From Climacium dendroides (Eukaryota > Streptophyta > Bryopsida > Hypnales > Climaciaceae): a stretch of DNA of 64,000 nucleotides. A model generated the notes under the pieces. That model ran no database searches. It was given only the letters and a program-made list of their open reading frames with translations, and had not been told where the DNA came from. Shown here one piece after another: positions 34,650 through 46,089 of the stretch. Every line of letters begins with the position of its first letter. Position 1 is the first letter of the stretch. Location of the stretch: NCBI GenBank assembly GCA_950106755.1, contig OX467088.1, forward strand, positions 19,700,001 through 19,764,000. The letters run 5' to 3'. Made by a program: the position numbers and the translations under genes.

Positions 34650-35940
34650 GGAGTGTATGAAGCTCCTACTCTAATTTTCCTCCAAGCAATGGACTCCTAA
34701 ACAATTTTTGGTAAGTTTTTCTTAAATGATATTTAGTTGGGAGGAGCAGCCCTTCTCACCCTACTTAAATGACCTTTCTAGCCACTTTCATCATATAATT
34801 GGACCATGAAGTTGGTTAGGACCATACAAGGGACAAAATTCACTTCAAATGTGCAATTTGATGCCCAAAATGGCCCAAATTGGACCCTCCTAACTAATTT
34901 CAGCACATCTTTACATGATCCAATATTTCATTTAGCATGCATTGCCCTACATTTCCCCTTCTTAATTGTTGTTCTCAATTCAAGGTTAAAGATTTTTTCT
35001 TCTTTTGTAATGCTCAAAATGGTTCTTGCATTTTAGATACTTGATCCCTCTAAACCCTAATCTTAGTCCAATTAGGGCAACACTTTTGCAATTGCCTTCA
35101 CACCCCTAAATTCAACTCCCATGCACTCTTCATCATTCTCAAACATCCAATTCAAGTATCCTTCCATGCAAGTCTTTTTTCATGTTCATGTGCAATGAAA
35201 ATTGCAAGTAATTAACAACAATGGTGAAGAAATCCTATCAAAACCTCAATTCGGACTCCCTCAGTGGGGGCAGCAGACGCCCTGTTGGAAAATTGGCTGC
35301 CATTCCTTCATCGTAGCTCCAAATGGCACAAAATTTGTCTCATTTGGAAGCTAACTCAACTTTGCATCATTCCCCAAAATTTGAGCTCCAAATTCACCGT
35401 CGTTTTGCTACAGTAGCCCTCCAAAGTTGTTGCTCTTCATCCACCGCGGCTGCAGACCCTCCTCCACCAAAACGGCCACCATTTCTTCAATTCTGCTCCA
35501 AATCAAGCGAACCATATCTTCCTGAAAAGCTGACTTCAAGGCGCTCCTTCTCTCCAATTTTCAACCCATTTAGATTCTCCACGCTCCCACAGTGGCTCGT
35601 CAAAGTTGCTTCTCCTAATTGCAACGGCAGCGGACCTTCCTCCTAAACACCTTTTCCATCTCACCCTGAAATCTTCACTTTTCACCCATCTTTTACCTCT
35701 TGAGGTGAAAACCTACTCAACAAATTGGCTATATTCTCAATCCACCTCTTGTGCTCATTGTTTTCTCCCAAAAAAAACATGCACCCTCAACACACACACA
35801 AGAGACAAGAGAGAGAGGAGAGAGAGAGAGGAGAGAATGAGCTCTTAACCCCCATTCGACCTTCATCCTCTCCTTCCTAACTAACCACATTCCTAACCCT
35901 TTCATCCACCCTAATTCATATTAAAAATGCCCTTACTTTG
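34650..35940. repeat. Possible LTR fragment inside CACTA-A
   Basis: GCCGAGGGGGAG followed by TGTATGAAGCTCC resembles a polypurine tract plus LTR start. The following 1.3 kb has LTR-like composition and includes a duplicated CAAAGTTG...GCAG(A/C)GGACC block near 35413 and 35598. No second LTR was found. Confidence 0.25.
35799..35838 (+). repeat. GA-rich microsatellite
   Basis: An AGAGAGAGGAG-type run of about 40 bp. Confidence 0.8.
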
Positions 35941-37615
35941 CTGTTTTTACTCTAAATTAGTGGTTTTCTTCCAATGAAGGTGTCTAAACATTGATTTTAA
36001 GCTTACTAATTCCCTATGAACCCATTATGTTTATCCCATTTTGAAATTTTTATCTTGTTTTTTGTTTGTTTTTAGTTCTAAGTCTTGTTTTTAGTTCACT
36101 TTTTCGTTAATTTATAATTTGGATGTAGTTTTAGGTTTAAGTTCAACATTTATATTAAAAAACCTATTAACTAATATTACTAGTGTAATTTAGAATTTTA
36201 GCACTTTCTAATTCAAAAACTTAACCTATTGTCCATATTTTTTATATTTTCATAATGTGAACCATTTCAATGGTTCACAGTCTCTCCAAGGGAAGTTGCT
36301 TTCCAACACAGGAAATGTTGTTTCTCTTGAGTGCCATTTCTTATTGAAATGATGAAATTAGGGAATCAAAAAAAGGTTTGATGTATTTTAATTGATGCTT
36401 CAAAACCATGTTTTTTAAGATGTTGTGATGGAAGTAGTAGAAAATGAATTTAATATAGTTTTAATTCATGCCTACTAAATATTACTTTGCACTGTTTGTA
36501 GTCACTACTATTATGTTGCAAGAGTTTGTTTATGGACGATATTGCTTTTGATGCAATGGCTAGAAAATGAATTACATACGAAATTGATGCATGTTGGGAA
36601 ATGAATGACAAACTACTTGACGTCATGCTTGCATATGATTGTGGTTGGATATGCAATTATGTTCAATCTCCTTCTATTTAAGATAGAAAATTAGATTTTG
36701 AAATTGCTCTAATTCATTCTAAAAACAATTCATTAGGATGTAAAGTGTAAATATCATAGAGTTCATATTGTCTCTAGGGTCATGGTTGAAAAGCATATTA
36801 CGGTTATTTGCTCTTTGAGAGAAGGCATCTTAATCCCTAAATAATTTTGACTATATTTTCACAAAATACACTTGAAAATTTCCATTTTTGATACATGTAC
36901 CAAATTTTAGAATTGTTTTTATACATATAACCATAGGATCTTCTAGTATGCTAGTTTGAAAAAATGTAGAATTTTTTTTTTTTTAATTTCACCTTGTAGA
37001 CTGCAAGATATTGGCATTTGAAATGACAAAAATCATTTTTGAAGCATTGCAAAAAAATTGAGTAGCCGCACTTCACAAGGTAACATTTGTATGAAAAATA
37101 ACTCAAATTGGCGGTTATCCTTTGCATTTAGTCTTTTAAGGCAACCTAGCTATATGCTTGAAAAATTACAAGCCATTTGAAACTCTACAACACAAAGAAA
37201 AAAAATAGAAAGAAATAGAAAATGATTCAAAATAAATAAATAATAAAATAAAATAAAATATAAATGGAATTAGAAAATGCCAATTCCAATGGTAAAAATG
37301 TTGTAATAAGCAATCTAAACATACTATTTCCATTATTTCCAAAAACATTATATTGAATTAAACAAAGGATTTCAAAGTGTTTTAAAGAGTAAGATTCTAT
37401 AAGTACCAACAAACTACTCTAAAATAAAACTCTTTATAATTGTTAAAAAAATGATTAAAAAAATGATTCAAAGCTTTCCTTTTAGATAAATATTTTTTTT
37501 TAAAAATTCAAATTTTTATCTCTTGAAAAAAAATTTATGAAGAATTTTCTTTTGCAACATAAAGTACTCGCTTAACAATGAAAAAATACATATCATACGA
37601 TAACTTTTGAAGCAT

Positions 37616-37850
37616 GTAGTCAAAAGTTATGAATATAGTTGGGCTTTAAAGGAACTCCTTAGGCACATGTTGTGTGAAACTCTTAAGGAAAAAAATAAAA
37701 GCTCCATTTATTGTGAATTGCCCAAAATCACTATGTTGAGTATGTTCTCATGAATGCAATCTAGGCATTTAGGGATTACATTCATAAGAGTGAATTGCCC
37801 CAAATCACTATGTTGCCATATAATGCAGTTTGGGCATGTGGGGGGTAAAC
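37616..37850. repeat. Dispersed repeat copy related to bases 1-180
   Basis: Shares GCACATGTTGTGTGAAA and AAAATCACTATGTTG in order with 1-180. A second partial copy starts near 37786 (GAATTGCCCCAAATCAC). Confidence 0.6.
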
Positions 37851-37873
37851 TTTAAAGTTATAAATTATAATTC

Positions 37874-39261
37874 ATGTTAAAAAAATTATGTAATGGTGCA
37901 ATTCTTTTCCATCGAAGGGTTACAAATCAAAAGGCACATACATTTGTCCATTGTATTTGGGATCAAGCTGAGGATGCTACAATGAATGATGAGGTTCTAC
38001 GTTCCCGACAACCGAAGAAACGAACAATGCCCAATGATTTCCGCAACTTTGTGCACGCATTTGTTTTGGACAATGCTGCATGTTTGGAGAATTGGAGAGA
38101 GTAAGAATCTCATGAAATTCAGTTACGTTGATGATTATGTTCATAATGTAATAGCACGTTGAAGAAACTATTAGAAGCCTTTTTGAGGATTTGGTTGGGT
38201 GAAGTCCACAATCATAATGAAGGATGTTCAAGAGAACCATGAATAAGCAAAAGGAAACAACAAGTGCATGTCAACCCTCAACTCTTAAGTAAGCGTACAA
38301 GTACATCCATGTTCAATAGGAAAAAAAATTAGGATACCATATGAAATTCTAAAAATTTCCAACAATGTTTGCATGAACAGTGACATCCGTTCTCAATGTT
38401 GGTGTGCAGGGAGTACGCGGAATTGAAAGCTCGCCGTTGGGAAGAGCGGGAAGCATTCCGTCTGCAATGTCGCAGACATCGTCCGTCAATGTCAACAAAT
38501 TATTCCACTAAGTTGAAGGAACTTCCATGTTTTGCAGACTGGTTACGAGTCCGAGTGAACGTTGTTCACCATGACGGAGAGGAAGTTGATCCTGACATAG
38601 AACAGTACACACAACCGCCAGAACGCATCGCAAGTGCACACCGCCACATGTATGCATTTGGCATGCATCTGCGTGTTCGCAGCTCAGAAATAGGACTAGT
38701 AACGCGTGACTCTTGTGTAGTTGCTTCTTTCACAAAGCAGCTCCGTTGGGGAATTCGCAATGGACGACCCATTGACAGAACTGATGATTACGTTGGGTAT
38801 ATAGAAGAGATACTGGAGTTGGATTACCGCAATCATTGTACCACGGTTCTAGTGTGTGACTGGGTTAGATCTTCCCAAGATTCGCGGTACCCAAGTCTGC
38901 AAAGAGATAAATATGGCTTCAGTGTAGAAAACTTCAACCACATGAACGGGACGGTACACGCTAATTCATTTGCATTCCCCTTGCACTGCCAACAAGTGTT
39001 TTTTCCGATGATCTGACGCAACGCGGATGGAAGGTTGTTTGTCGCACTGAAGTGTGGGGAAGACGCAGACAATTACAACTTCCTGTACCAATGCCAAACG
39101 TCTTGGACATTGGGCACGATGTGGATTTTGATGGTTTACAACTTGAAGTGTTGCATACAGATCCAGTCAGACAACCGATTGCTCAGCATGAAAGCAACAC
39201 CATGCCATTTCAAGGGGGACTTCACGAGCAAAACGAATTGGAAGATTTGTACGTCCCATAG
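37874..39261 (+). pseudogene. CACTA transposase C-terminal fragment (DUF4218 end and DUF4216-like)
   Basis: A first segment (37874-38104) matches the end of the DUF4218 region. It is followed by an intron-like gap and a second segment (from about 38407) with RYPSLQRDKYGFSVENFN and HCQQVFFP, typical of the DUF4216 domain that ends plant CACTA transposases. A stop at 39014-39016 and a frameshift follow; the frame resumes as TQRGWKVVCRTEVW and runs to 39261. The catalytic TNP2 part is missing, so it cannot be active. It lies in the same element as the termini at 31739 and 40949. Confidence 0.8.
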
Positions 39262-40940
39262 GGTTATAGAATGTGTGACTTATTGGTCATGTCAGCGTTG
39301 GTAGAGGAAGGCTAGACAACAGAAGACGTTGTTGGTTAGTGGCACTCATGGACATTGGTTGCATGCTTCTAAATACTAGACACAGTAGACAGAGCTGAAT
39401 TAATTCTTTTTCCTAGAAAACAAAGAGGTTTCTAAACCACGTTTTGTTCAAACATGATGTGTGACACGAAGAAACACATTGAACACATGCACGTGTACTT
39501 CATGTAAAACGAAAGTAGCTTGTGATGACAATCCAATTGATTCTGGAACTGAAGGTGGATAATAATTTCAAAAAATATGCAAATAGGTGCATGGAGAAAT
39601 GCTTTTGTTGTGGAATGAAAACTTCTATTCCGATGCCACATTGAATCAATGAATGATAGTTTCCGTGCTACATATGTACATGTTATGGAAAACAAATCAT
39701 GTGGTCATGAACAATATCCAATATGACATTCATTAATAGTTGAACTAAATGATTGTACAACAGCAAAAATGTTTTACCACTGAATTATCAGAAAAAGGCA
39801 AGAACCAATTCATGTGAAATTACAACATATGTTTTTTCCTTGAACATTGATAATGAAGTGATTGAATAACAATATATTTTATTTCACTTAGAGCTTGTAG
39901 AATATAAATATGTATAAGGGAAAAGGGAAAATTACTTTTTTGAAGATATCCAAGATATCATAAAAATATAGTAATCTCGACTTTGGGATTTTTCGAACAA
40001 GCCGTGCACACAAATTAGACCTTTTGGTTTTGAAGATTTTTCAGAACTCTATTTTGGTCAATAGTGTATTTTAAAATAAAGAACACAATACCTTCGCATA
40101 TTAAAATTATCGAGAAATTTAATTTCCAGAACAATTTCATGGGACAAAAATAACCAAAGCGTTTGATATGTATTAACAAATATCTAAGGTATTAGGGGAA
40201 TAATGAAGATTCATACAAACTTTGTTTTGTTGTGTGAGCTTCCCCTTCTTTTTAGTCCAATTGGACATTATTTTTTTACAAGGTACGGATTGTCATGAAT
40301 TTTATATTCCCACAAAGTGAATCTATTTTTTGGTCTTCACAGAGGTTTCAAATGAATAGGAGGGAAAAAAAGTCCATATATATATATGTGGTTCAGTAGT
40401 TGCCCTAAATCCCATTTGCCCCTGCGATGGACAATTGGTCCCTTAGGGGTTAAATAGGTAAGCATTTTTTCTAATTCAATATGGAAAAAGTCTTAGAAGC
40501 TGGAAAATCTGAAAATGCATTGAAGAACATCCAAAAATGATAGGACTGACGGCCAAAATAAATTAGACTGAATATATTAATCAATTAGAAAAACGTAGGT
40601 CTACGCCAGGTTCAAAATTTAATTTTTTCAAATTCGGGCAGCCTTTTCTTTCAGCCCAGTTAGCAAATTCCTGAATTCTGGTTTCAATATTTGGGAGTTT
40701 ATGGTGACTGGGCTCTCAGATGTTTTTCGAAAATGTCTGAGAAGAACGTAACAATGTTGTTGTTGATGAATCATTGAACATTGATGTTGCTTACACCACC
40801 CTACTGTTGTAGCTCTTGAATCACTATGTCACAAGTAACATCACAAGCAAAATGACTTTTCTGTAATCAAAATCTCAAAAACATCCATGTTCTTCATAAC
40901 ACCACCTGTTTTGTCTTAACATCACCACCAACAAGGGTTT
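39262..40940. other. CACTA-A 3' interior, AT-rich
   Basis: No gene or clear array is seen. It leads to the right terminus at 40949. Confidence 0.45.
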
Positions 40941-40949
40941 CTTATAGTG

Positions 40950-41760
40950 TTTGGTTGAGAGGGGCTTTCATTTCCTCCTCTTCTTCTTCCTCTTCCCAAG
41001 CCCTCTTCTTAGGGTTTTCACCCTCCGGTTCTGGGCTATCCAGTTCCGTCTCGGATTCTTCATCCGATCCACCGCACGTCCGGAGAGCCATTTGAGCTCT
41101 CCACTCCTTGTTCTCCTCTGAAGTCAGGAGACTCTGGTCCTTGTACATGTGGAAAAGGTAGGGGCATACCGGAGTAGCCCTACTCTTTCCCACATTTGAG
41201 ACCAGGACATTCACCAGCGTGTGAATGTAGCCCGCCCAATCCATCCTCTTTTCCCTGCTCAAGGTTCCTAAAATAGCATTTCCGATCGTGGAGGTCACCG
41301 GGGTGGGTTTTTTCGGATGCAGGATGGGTACTAGAAATTCGAGCAGCCGCCGGTGTTGTACGTTGACACAGTCTTCGATGGCGAATCCGTCCTTGGGGTT
41401 GGCCGCTCCCCTGAACTTTCCGCGCATGAAGTCTCCCTTTCGGTTGGCTTGCGTTGTACTGCCTTCTTCAAAGTTATAAACCCTCTTCCAAATCTCTCGT
41501 GTCCACATGGGCGGAGCCGGTCGAAGGGAGTTATCAAACTGGTTAGGGGCTCCTTCTATGAGCTCCCTAACTATGGCTTCACTCTGGAAGCTCCAGGGTT
41601 TTCTAAAGAAACTTGCGCATTCCATGGCAAAGAGGTCTTTCATTAACTCCGCTTTCTCCCGCTCGCTACTGGGCTCTAAAGGCACCACCTTTCTCACCCT
41701 GATTTCTATTTTGTGTGCACTCGTCTGTCCCTGATTTCTACCGCGCTTTAACTACGGCAT
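40950..41760 (-). pseudogene. F1-1 ORF, N-terminal part (gag/plant-transposon-like domain)
   Basis: ATG at 41760, with a stop (TAG) as third codon, then an open frame to 40950 where CACTA-A is inserted. Motifs GKFRGAANPKDGF, LLEFLVPILHPKKPTPV, DWAGYIHTLVNVLV and CPYLFHMYKD align with GEFQAPANPKEGH, VIAFLNPILHPTKPW, DWATIIHELIGDLV and PAYLSHLYAH of copy 2. The end is acidic (a run of eight Glu). The layout recalls the putative plant transposon protein family (PF20167) or a gag. That assignment is a guess from pattern, not a search. Confidence 0.65.
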
Positions 41761-41806
41761 CCGTCTCCTCTCTAAATCACTACCTCACTTCTCTCACTAC
41801 AACAAT

Positions 41807-42033
41807 CACTATAAGAAAACCTTGTTTTAGGTGACATTCAAAAAAACAGCCGACGTCAAAGGGAAAAAATTTTAGGTGACGTTGAAAAAAAAAACCTGTA
41901 TTTTTCATGTCAATAATGATGTCCAATGGAACATTAATGGAGATAATTGTTGACAGAAAAACATAGGTTGTTTTCTTCAATGTCACCTAAAATCCGTTCC
42001 CTTAGACATCAAAAATTTTGGTTTCTTCTAGTG
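41807..42033. mobile_element. CACTA MITE nested in the terminal repeat of CACTA-B, TSD AAT
   Basis: 227 bp from CACTATAAGAAAACC to the complement of CACTAGAAGAAACC. AAT lies at 41804-41806 and 42034-42036. The inner part also pairs: TTAGGTGACATTC near 41829 and AATGTCACCTAA near 41979. Its ends match those of CACTA-A, so that family probably moved it. Confidence 0.88.
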
Positions 42034-42349
42034 AATGGCAGTGTTTTATGACTGCAGAATTATGACTGAGGATGACTGGCGACTGCTTGTAGTCATATTC
42101 TTGAAGTCCAACACTTTGGGGAGAAATATGACTGCAAAATATGACTACTAGTCATTTTTACGCCTTGTACTTTACAAGTGTATACTATACGGCCATTAGG
42201 AATACCAAAGTACTTCATAGGGAACATGTTTGGGAACGTTGAGTCATATTATCAATTATATTTTCATAGTAATGAATTTTGTTTTGTTTTGGGCAATTCA
42301 AGAAAAATACGGGCAATTCTAAAAAAAATATAAATAAGCCATCATTTAA

Positions 42350-42497
42350 AATTTTGAAATCCTAGTCACCTACTTTTTTGGATTTTGAATTCTAGTCACC
42401 ACTTTTTTAGTGTTTTAAGATCCTAGCCATTATTTTTTTAGGGTTTTAGAACCCTAGCCGCCACTTTTCAGGGTTTTGAAACCCTAACCGTCACTTC
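42350..42497 (+). repeat. Tandem repeat of about 45 bp with TTTAGGG-like words
   Basis: Four units of the form GAATCCTAGTCACCACTTTTTT(A)GGGTTTT. The last two contain AGGGTTTTAGAACCCTAGCC and AGGGTTTTGAAACCCTAACC. Confidence 0.7.
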
Positions 42498-43075
42498 TTG
42501 TGGTTCTTCTTCCTTACCTTCTATTGTCTCTTAATTCTCATTTGCTGTTGCTTTTTATTGCATCTCAACTCTTGTTTCTTGTTGCTATTTACTTCATGTT
42601 TCTTACTTCTTATTGTTGCATCTAAATTCTTTTTTTCTCTTGCATTTGAATTTTTTCTTCTTTTTAGTTCTTGTTTTGTAGTTCTTGCTTCTTATTTCTT
42701 CTTGTTGCATTTATACTCTCATTTCTTGTTGTTTCTTATTATGTCTTAGTTGGTACTTTTTGTTTCTTCTTGTGTCTTAGTTGTTTCTTCTTATTTTCTC
42801 TTGTATCTTAATTGTTACTTCATGTTGTGTCTTAGTTGTTGTTTCTTGTTTTGTGTTTTTTCTTGTGTTTTAGTTGTTGTTTCTTGTTTCTTGTTGTGTC
42901 TTAGTTGTTTTTTCTTGTTTCTTGTTGTGTCTTAGTTGTTGCTTCTTGTTTCTTGTTGTGTCTTAGTTGTTGCTTCTTATTTTTTGTTGCATCTTAACTT
43001 TTACTTCTTGTTATTTCTTAATATTTATCTTTTTCTTCTTGTTTCCTCCATCATCAATCTTATTCTTCCTATCCT
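42498..43075 (+). repeat. T-rich tandem array with strong strand bias
   Basis: Units of about 34-36 bp built on CTTGTTGTGTCTTAGTTGTT with variable spacers of TTTCTTGTTTC. It is almost free of A except in the TTAG step. Long open frames across it are low-complexity Leu/Phe/Ser/Cys and are not genes. Confidence 0.8.
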
Positions 43076-43519
43076 AAACTTGAGCTACATATTTTGTATT
43101 GTTATAAGCCTTTGAAGGTTGAGCTTTGTTGTTCAATCACTAAAAATTAACCTCTCATTTCTTTAATTGTATATGTAGGCACCAAAAGTTAAAACAAAGA
43201 CATTGGAGGCTACTTACAACCCAATGACGCCATCTTCACATTATTGTAAGGATTGTAGGCCTTATTGAATTGTGTGAATGATTCATTGTGATATATATAT
43301 TTTGTATTAGTGACTAATAAATGTCAATGAAGATAGTTGTATTTGTTCTTGCATTCTCCTTCTTTAATATGATTATTTCTCATACATCTCTAAAATCATA
43401 TATTATGTATTCATTTTTAATTGCATAAGGCTTTTTATTCAATTGTTAAATTATCTTGATGTATGATAGTTATATATCGTGTCCATTTAAAATGCATTAA
43501 AAATGTGATTGTAGTTAGT

Positions 43520-43970
43520 AATATGACTAACGAGGGTCGTATTCTACATCATTCAAAAATATGACTCATGAGAATCATTTTTCACATTAACAAGAATATG
43601 ACTCACCGCAGTCATATTCCACATTACTGCAAAATATGACTCACCCTAGTTATATTCCATGTAACTAAAAAATATAACTCACCACAGTCATATTCCATGT
43701 TACTACAAAATATGACTGATCGTAGTCATATTTCACATCACTGCAAAATATGACTCACTCTAGTCATATTTCACATTACTGCAAAATATGACTCACCGCA
43801 GTCATATTCCATGTCATCAAAAAATATGACTCACCACAGTCATATTCCATATCATCAAAAATATGACTCATCGCAGTCATATTCCACGTCATCAAAAAAT
43901 ATGACTCATCGCAGTCATATTCCATGTCATCAAAAAATATAACTCACCACAGTCGTATTCCACGTAGGAT
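43520..43970 (+). repeat. Array of about 12 small hairpin units of 37-39 bp
   Basis: The unit is AATATGACTCACCGCAGTCA then TATTCC and a 10-12 base spacer. ATATGACT and AGTCATAT form a stem around CACCGC. Single copies recur near both ends of CACTA-B (42055-42160 and 44080-44230), as expected of subterminal transposase-binding repeats. Confidence 0.85.
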
Positions 43971-44248
43971 TTTTTTATTTGCCCGGGCAACCCAAGAAAA
44001 GTCAAAATCCCCCTAGGATAGTCAAAATATACGCCTAGTTGGCATACTATGGCTAAAAATGGGTATTTATACCTTTCAATCCATATGACTGCTAATATGA
44101 CTGATGTTTGAAGCGACTGTTTTTAAACGACTGGAGTCAGTCATATTCCGAGTCATCTACAGTGATTTCTGCGTGAGTCATATTTTTTGATTTTACGACT
44201 CACTGCAGTCATATTTTGCAATCATAAAACACTACTTTTGTTGTAGTG

Positions 44249-44924
44249 TCTCCTAGCCGCACGTCTCGTTTCTTCACAACTCGCTTCCTCGGTCTCAACC
44301 GAGTTATCTCTTGTGCCAATCTTCATGCAGATTCTCATAGCGCTCACTCGTCCTCAATCGGCCGCTCTCAAAGATACACAACCAATTCCTCTCCGCACTC
44401 AACGCAAAGGAAATTCAATCACCCGCATAGAAGAAAACAAATTTACAGAAGCTTACACCCTCACAAACACCTACACTCTTACAAAACACAGAAACTCACA
44501 ACACACTCGCGCACTTTCACAGACAGAAATCACTGAGAACGTGGCAAGTACGTGAGCGCTTCCAGGTGCAAATGATAGCCCAAACCCTAAAACAGTCTCT
44601 TTTGTACCCTCGAAACCTAATCATTATTTTTTTCCGATTTTTCGGGAGCAGATCCCAGATCCATTCCTTCGGTCATGGGACTAGACCGGATTCGTTTCCG
44701 ATATCCGTTCCGCTCCATATTCCGGTTCATTCAGGGCTTATTTCCATAGTCTTCCTAACTTTTAGCTTTTCCTTTCTTTCTATACTAATCCGGGTATACT
44801 TTTTCCAGATTCCATGTTTCAAAACACGATAGAGAGAAAAAATCAAAAAGTTAGGTTGCGACACTTATAACCGAGAATTCAAAAAATTTATCAACTAGAA
44901 AAAAGAAACATTCATCAAAATTCA
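44249..44924 (-). other. F1-1 5' leader side, no gene
   Basis: On the - strand this would be the upstream leader or promoter of F1-1, continuing after removal of CACTA-B. Open frames on the + strand look random. Confidence 0.4.
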
Positions 44925-45286
44925 TTAGAGAAAATCTAGACTCTCCAGAAGGCCCCGAAGAAGTATTGAAGAGGACCGTGACATTACATTTATTTTGTCA
45001 TTTCCTAAACTATTCTCCTATTTTTGCTCATGGATGGCAAGTGGTGTGATAAGTGCATTTAGATAGCGGAATGCAATATAATTAGGCAGTTTCATTAGAA
45101 TACTTCCAAAGTGCCCTCTTCTGACAATTGTGAAATAAGAAATAATATTCAGTCTCGATATTCATACACGACGACCCTTGTTTTTTGTCAGATCTTTTGT
45201 ACTTTTTGTAGCTAGATAGGGGCTCCTGAATTAGACTAGCTTGTCAATCCTTAGCGGCCTTTTGGAGAGTCTAGATTTTCTCTAAT
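44925..45286. mobile_element. MITE-like element with 31 bp terminal inverted repeats
   Basis: The left end (ATTAGAGAAAATCTAGACTC then TCCAGAAGGCC) is matched, complemented, at 45256-45286 with one mismatch. 362 bp, no ORF. The target duplication is unclear (perhaps AT). Confidence 0.7.
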
Positions 45287-45311
45287 ATGGGGAGTTTCAT
45301 TAAAATGGTGA

Positions 45312-45830
45312 TTATTCGGTGAAAATGGTAGAAATTGGGGTTGCAAAATGGAAGAAATTCCTAGCAAGATGGCACGGGAGGTGAAGAAATGTGGGAGTTT
45401 TGTTGCAATTTGGACTTGTTGGGGTCCGAACTAGCACATTTGTGAGGTTTAGGTGCCAAGAAGTGTCGTCGTATGTGCTCTTCACATAGCCAATGGTAAT
45501 GGCATGTACCTGGTTGCTACACATTGCACAGAAATTTGGTACTTCTACCATGTAATTGTGTCATTTGAAGTTGCTCAATTGTAAGATCGCATATGAAAAG
45601 CATTGCTTTCAAGAGATTTGGTACATTATAGCCAATGTTTGGGCAGCTCATGAGATTGTGGTGGAGACACCTAGAACACGTGAATACAGTATTAGAGATT
45701 AGACAAGATGGGATTTCCTCGAGGACCTCAACCAAGTGAATGCATGAAGGACAAGGATAAATGCTAAGGAGGAACTTCAAGTCATTTTCAATAATGGAGA
45801 TTTCATTCAATAGAAATTTGGGTTACCCAT
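45312..45830 (-). pseudogene. Zinc-ribbon protein relic, possibly a Mutator-like transposase N-terminus
   Basis: The - strand translation contains CPSCIHLVEVL followed about 28 residues later by CSRCLHHNLMS, then a region reading YNVPNLLKAMLFICDLTIEQLQ. Two CXXC pairs followed by an N-x-LL-amf pattern recall the zinc-ribbon start of a widespread Mutator-like transposase family. A stop (near 45517) and a frame change into 45551-45312 break it. There is no start codon at the open-frame edge. Assignment is tentative. Confidence 0.35.
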
Positions 45831-46089
45831 GGGGATCCACCTCAGGTAATATTACAGCTTCACTTCTAACGGGGAGCTCAAAAACATGTTGAGGGTCCAC
45901 AAACATTCGATGGTCCCATTCCTCTAAACACTTTGCAAATTGACGACGACTTTTGCGGACCGCCCAACAATTATCCTAAGTATCGATCCTACATCGAAAT
46001 GGACCACATTCTAGTGCTAACAATTGCAATACTTCATTATTGTTCAATTACATCAACCTATTTGTCTATTTGTACAGTGTCATGGTCGT
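45831..46089. other. Unassigned spacer before the hairpin units
   Basis: No feature is recognised. Confidence 0.4.

Larger units (their letters stand above)
31739..40949 (+). mobile_element. CACTA-A: CACTA (En/Spm) transposon, 9.2 kb, TSD TTT
   Basis: Terminal repeats CACTAGAAGAAATCC (left) and CACTATAAGAAACCC (right, complement) match at 13 of 15 positions. TTT lies on both sides (31736-31738 and 40950-40952). The only transposase remnant is the C-terminal part at 37874-39261. The interior is AT-rich and includes a GC-rich patch (34355-34545), a GA microsatellite (about 35799-35838), a PPT-plus-LTR-like junction near 34650, and a copy of the dispersed repeat (37616-37850). It is internally decayed and non-autonomous. 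Confidence 0.82.
41795..44248. mobile_element. CACTA-B: non-autonomous CACTA element, TSD TCT
   Basis: 2454 bp. The left end reads CACTACAACAAT and, after the nested MITE, GGCAGTGTTTTATGACTGCA. The right end, complemented, reads CACTACAACAAAAGTAGTG then TTTTATGATTGCAAAATATG. TCT flanks both ends (41792-41794 and 44249-44251). The inside is almost only tandem arrays; a short stretch near 43179-43265 may be an exon relic. It sits in the 5' leader of F1-1, 34 bp before its ATG. Confidence 0.88.
29850..44870 (-). mobile_element. F1 element copy 1, split by two CACTA elements
   Basis: An unclassified transposon-like element on the - strand. Its 3' noncoding part is about 29850-30852, its ORF remnants are 30853-31738 and 40950-41760, and its 5' leader is 41761-41794 plus 44249 to about 44870. 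The interruptions are CACTA-A (31739-40949) and CACTA-B (41795-44248). Reading across the CACTA-A target duplication (TTT) gives NQRRTKRTP, matching KKRQRRNRTSP at the same place in copy 2 (near 50410). The outer ends are approximate. Confidence 0.65.

Noticed and set aside
42498..42935. Two long open frames of Leu/Phe/Ser/Cys
   Set aside because: They are by-products of the T-rich tandem array.
43520..43970. CRISPR-like array of regularly spaced repeats
   Set aside because: Spacers are themselves repeated, the context is a plant CACTA element, and there are no cas genes; it is a tandem array.
44400..44560. Open frames rich in His, Thr and Ser at 44246-44555
   Set aside because: They are + strand shadows in the leader of F1-1, which is transcribed from the other strand.
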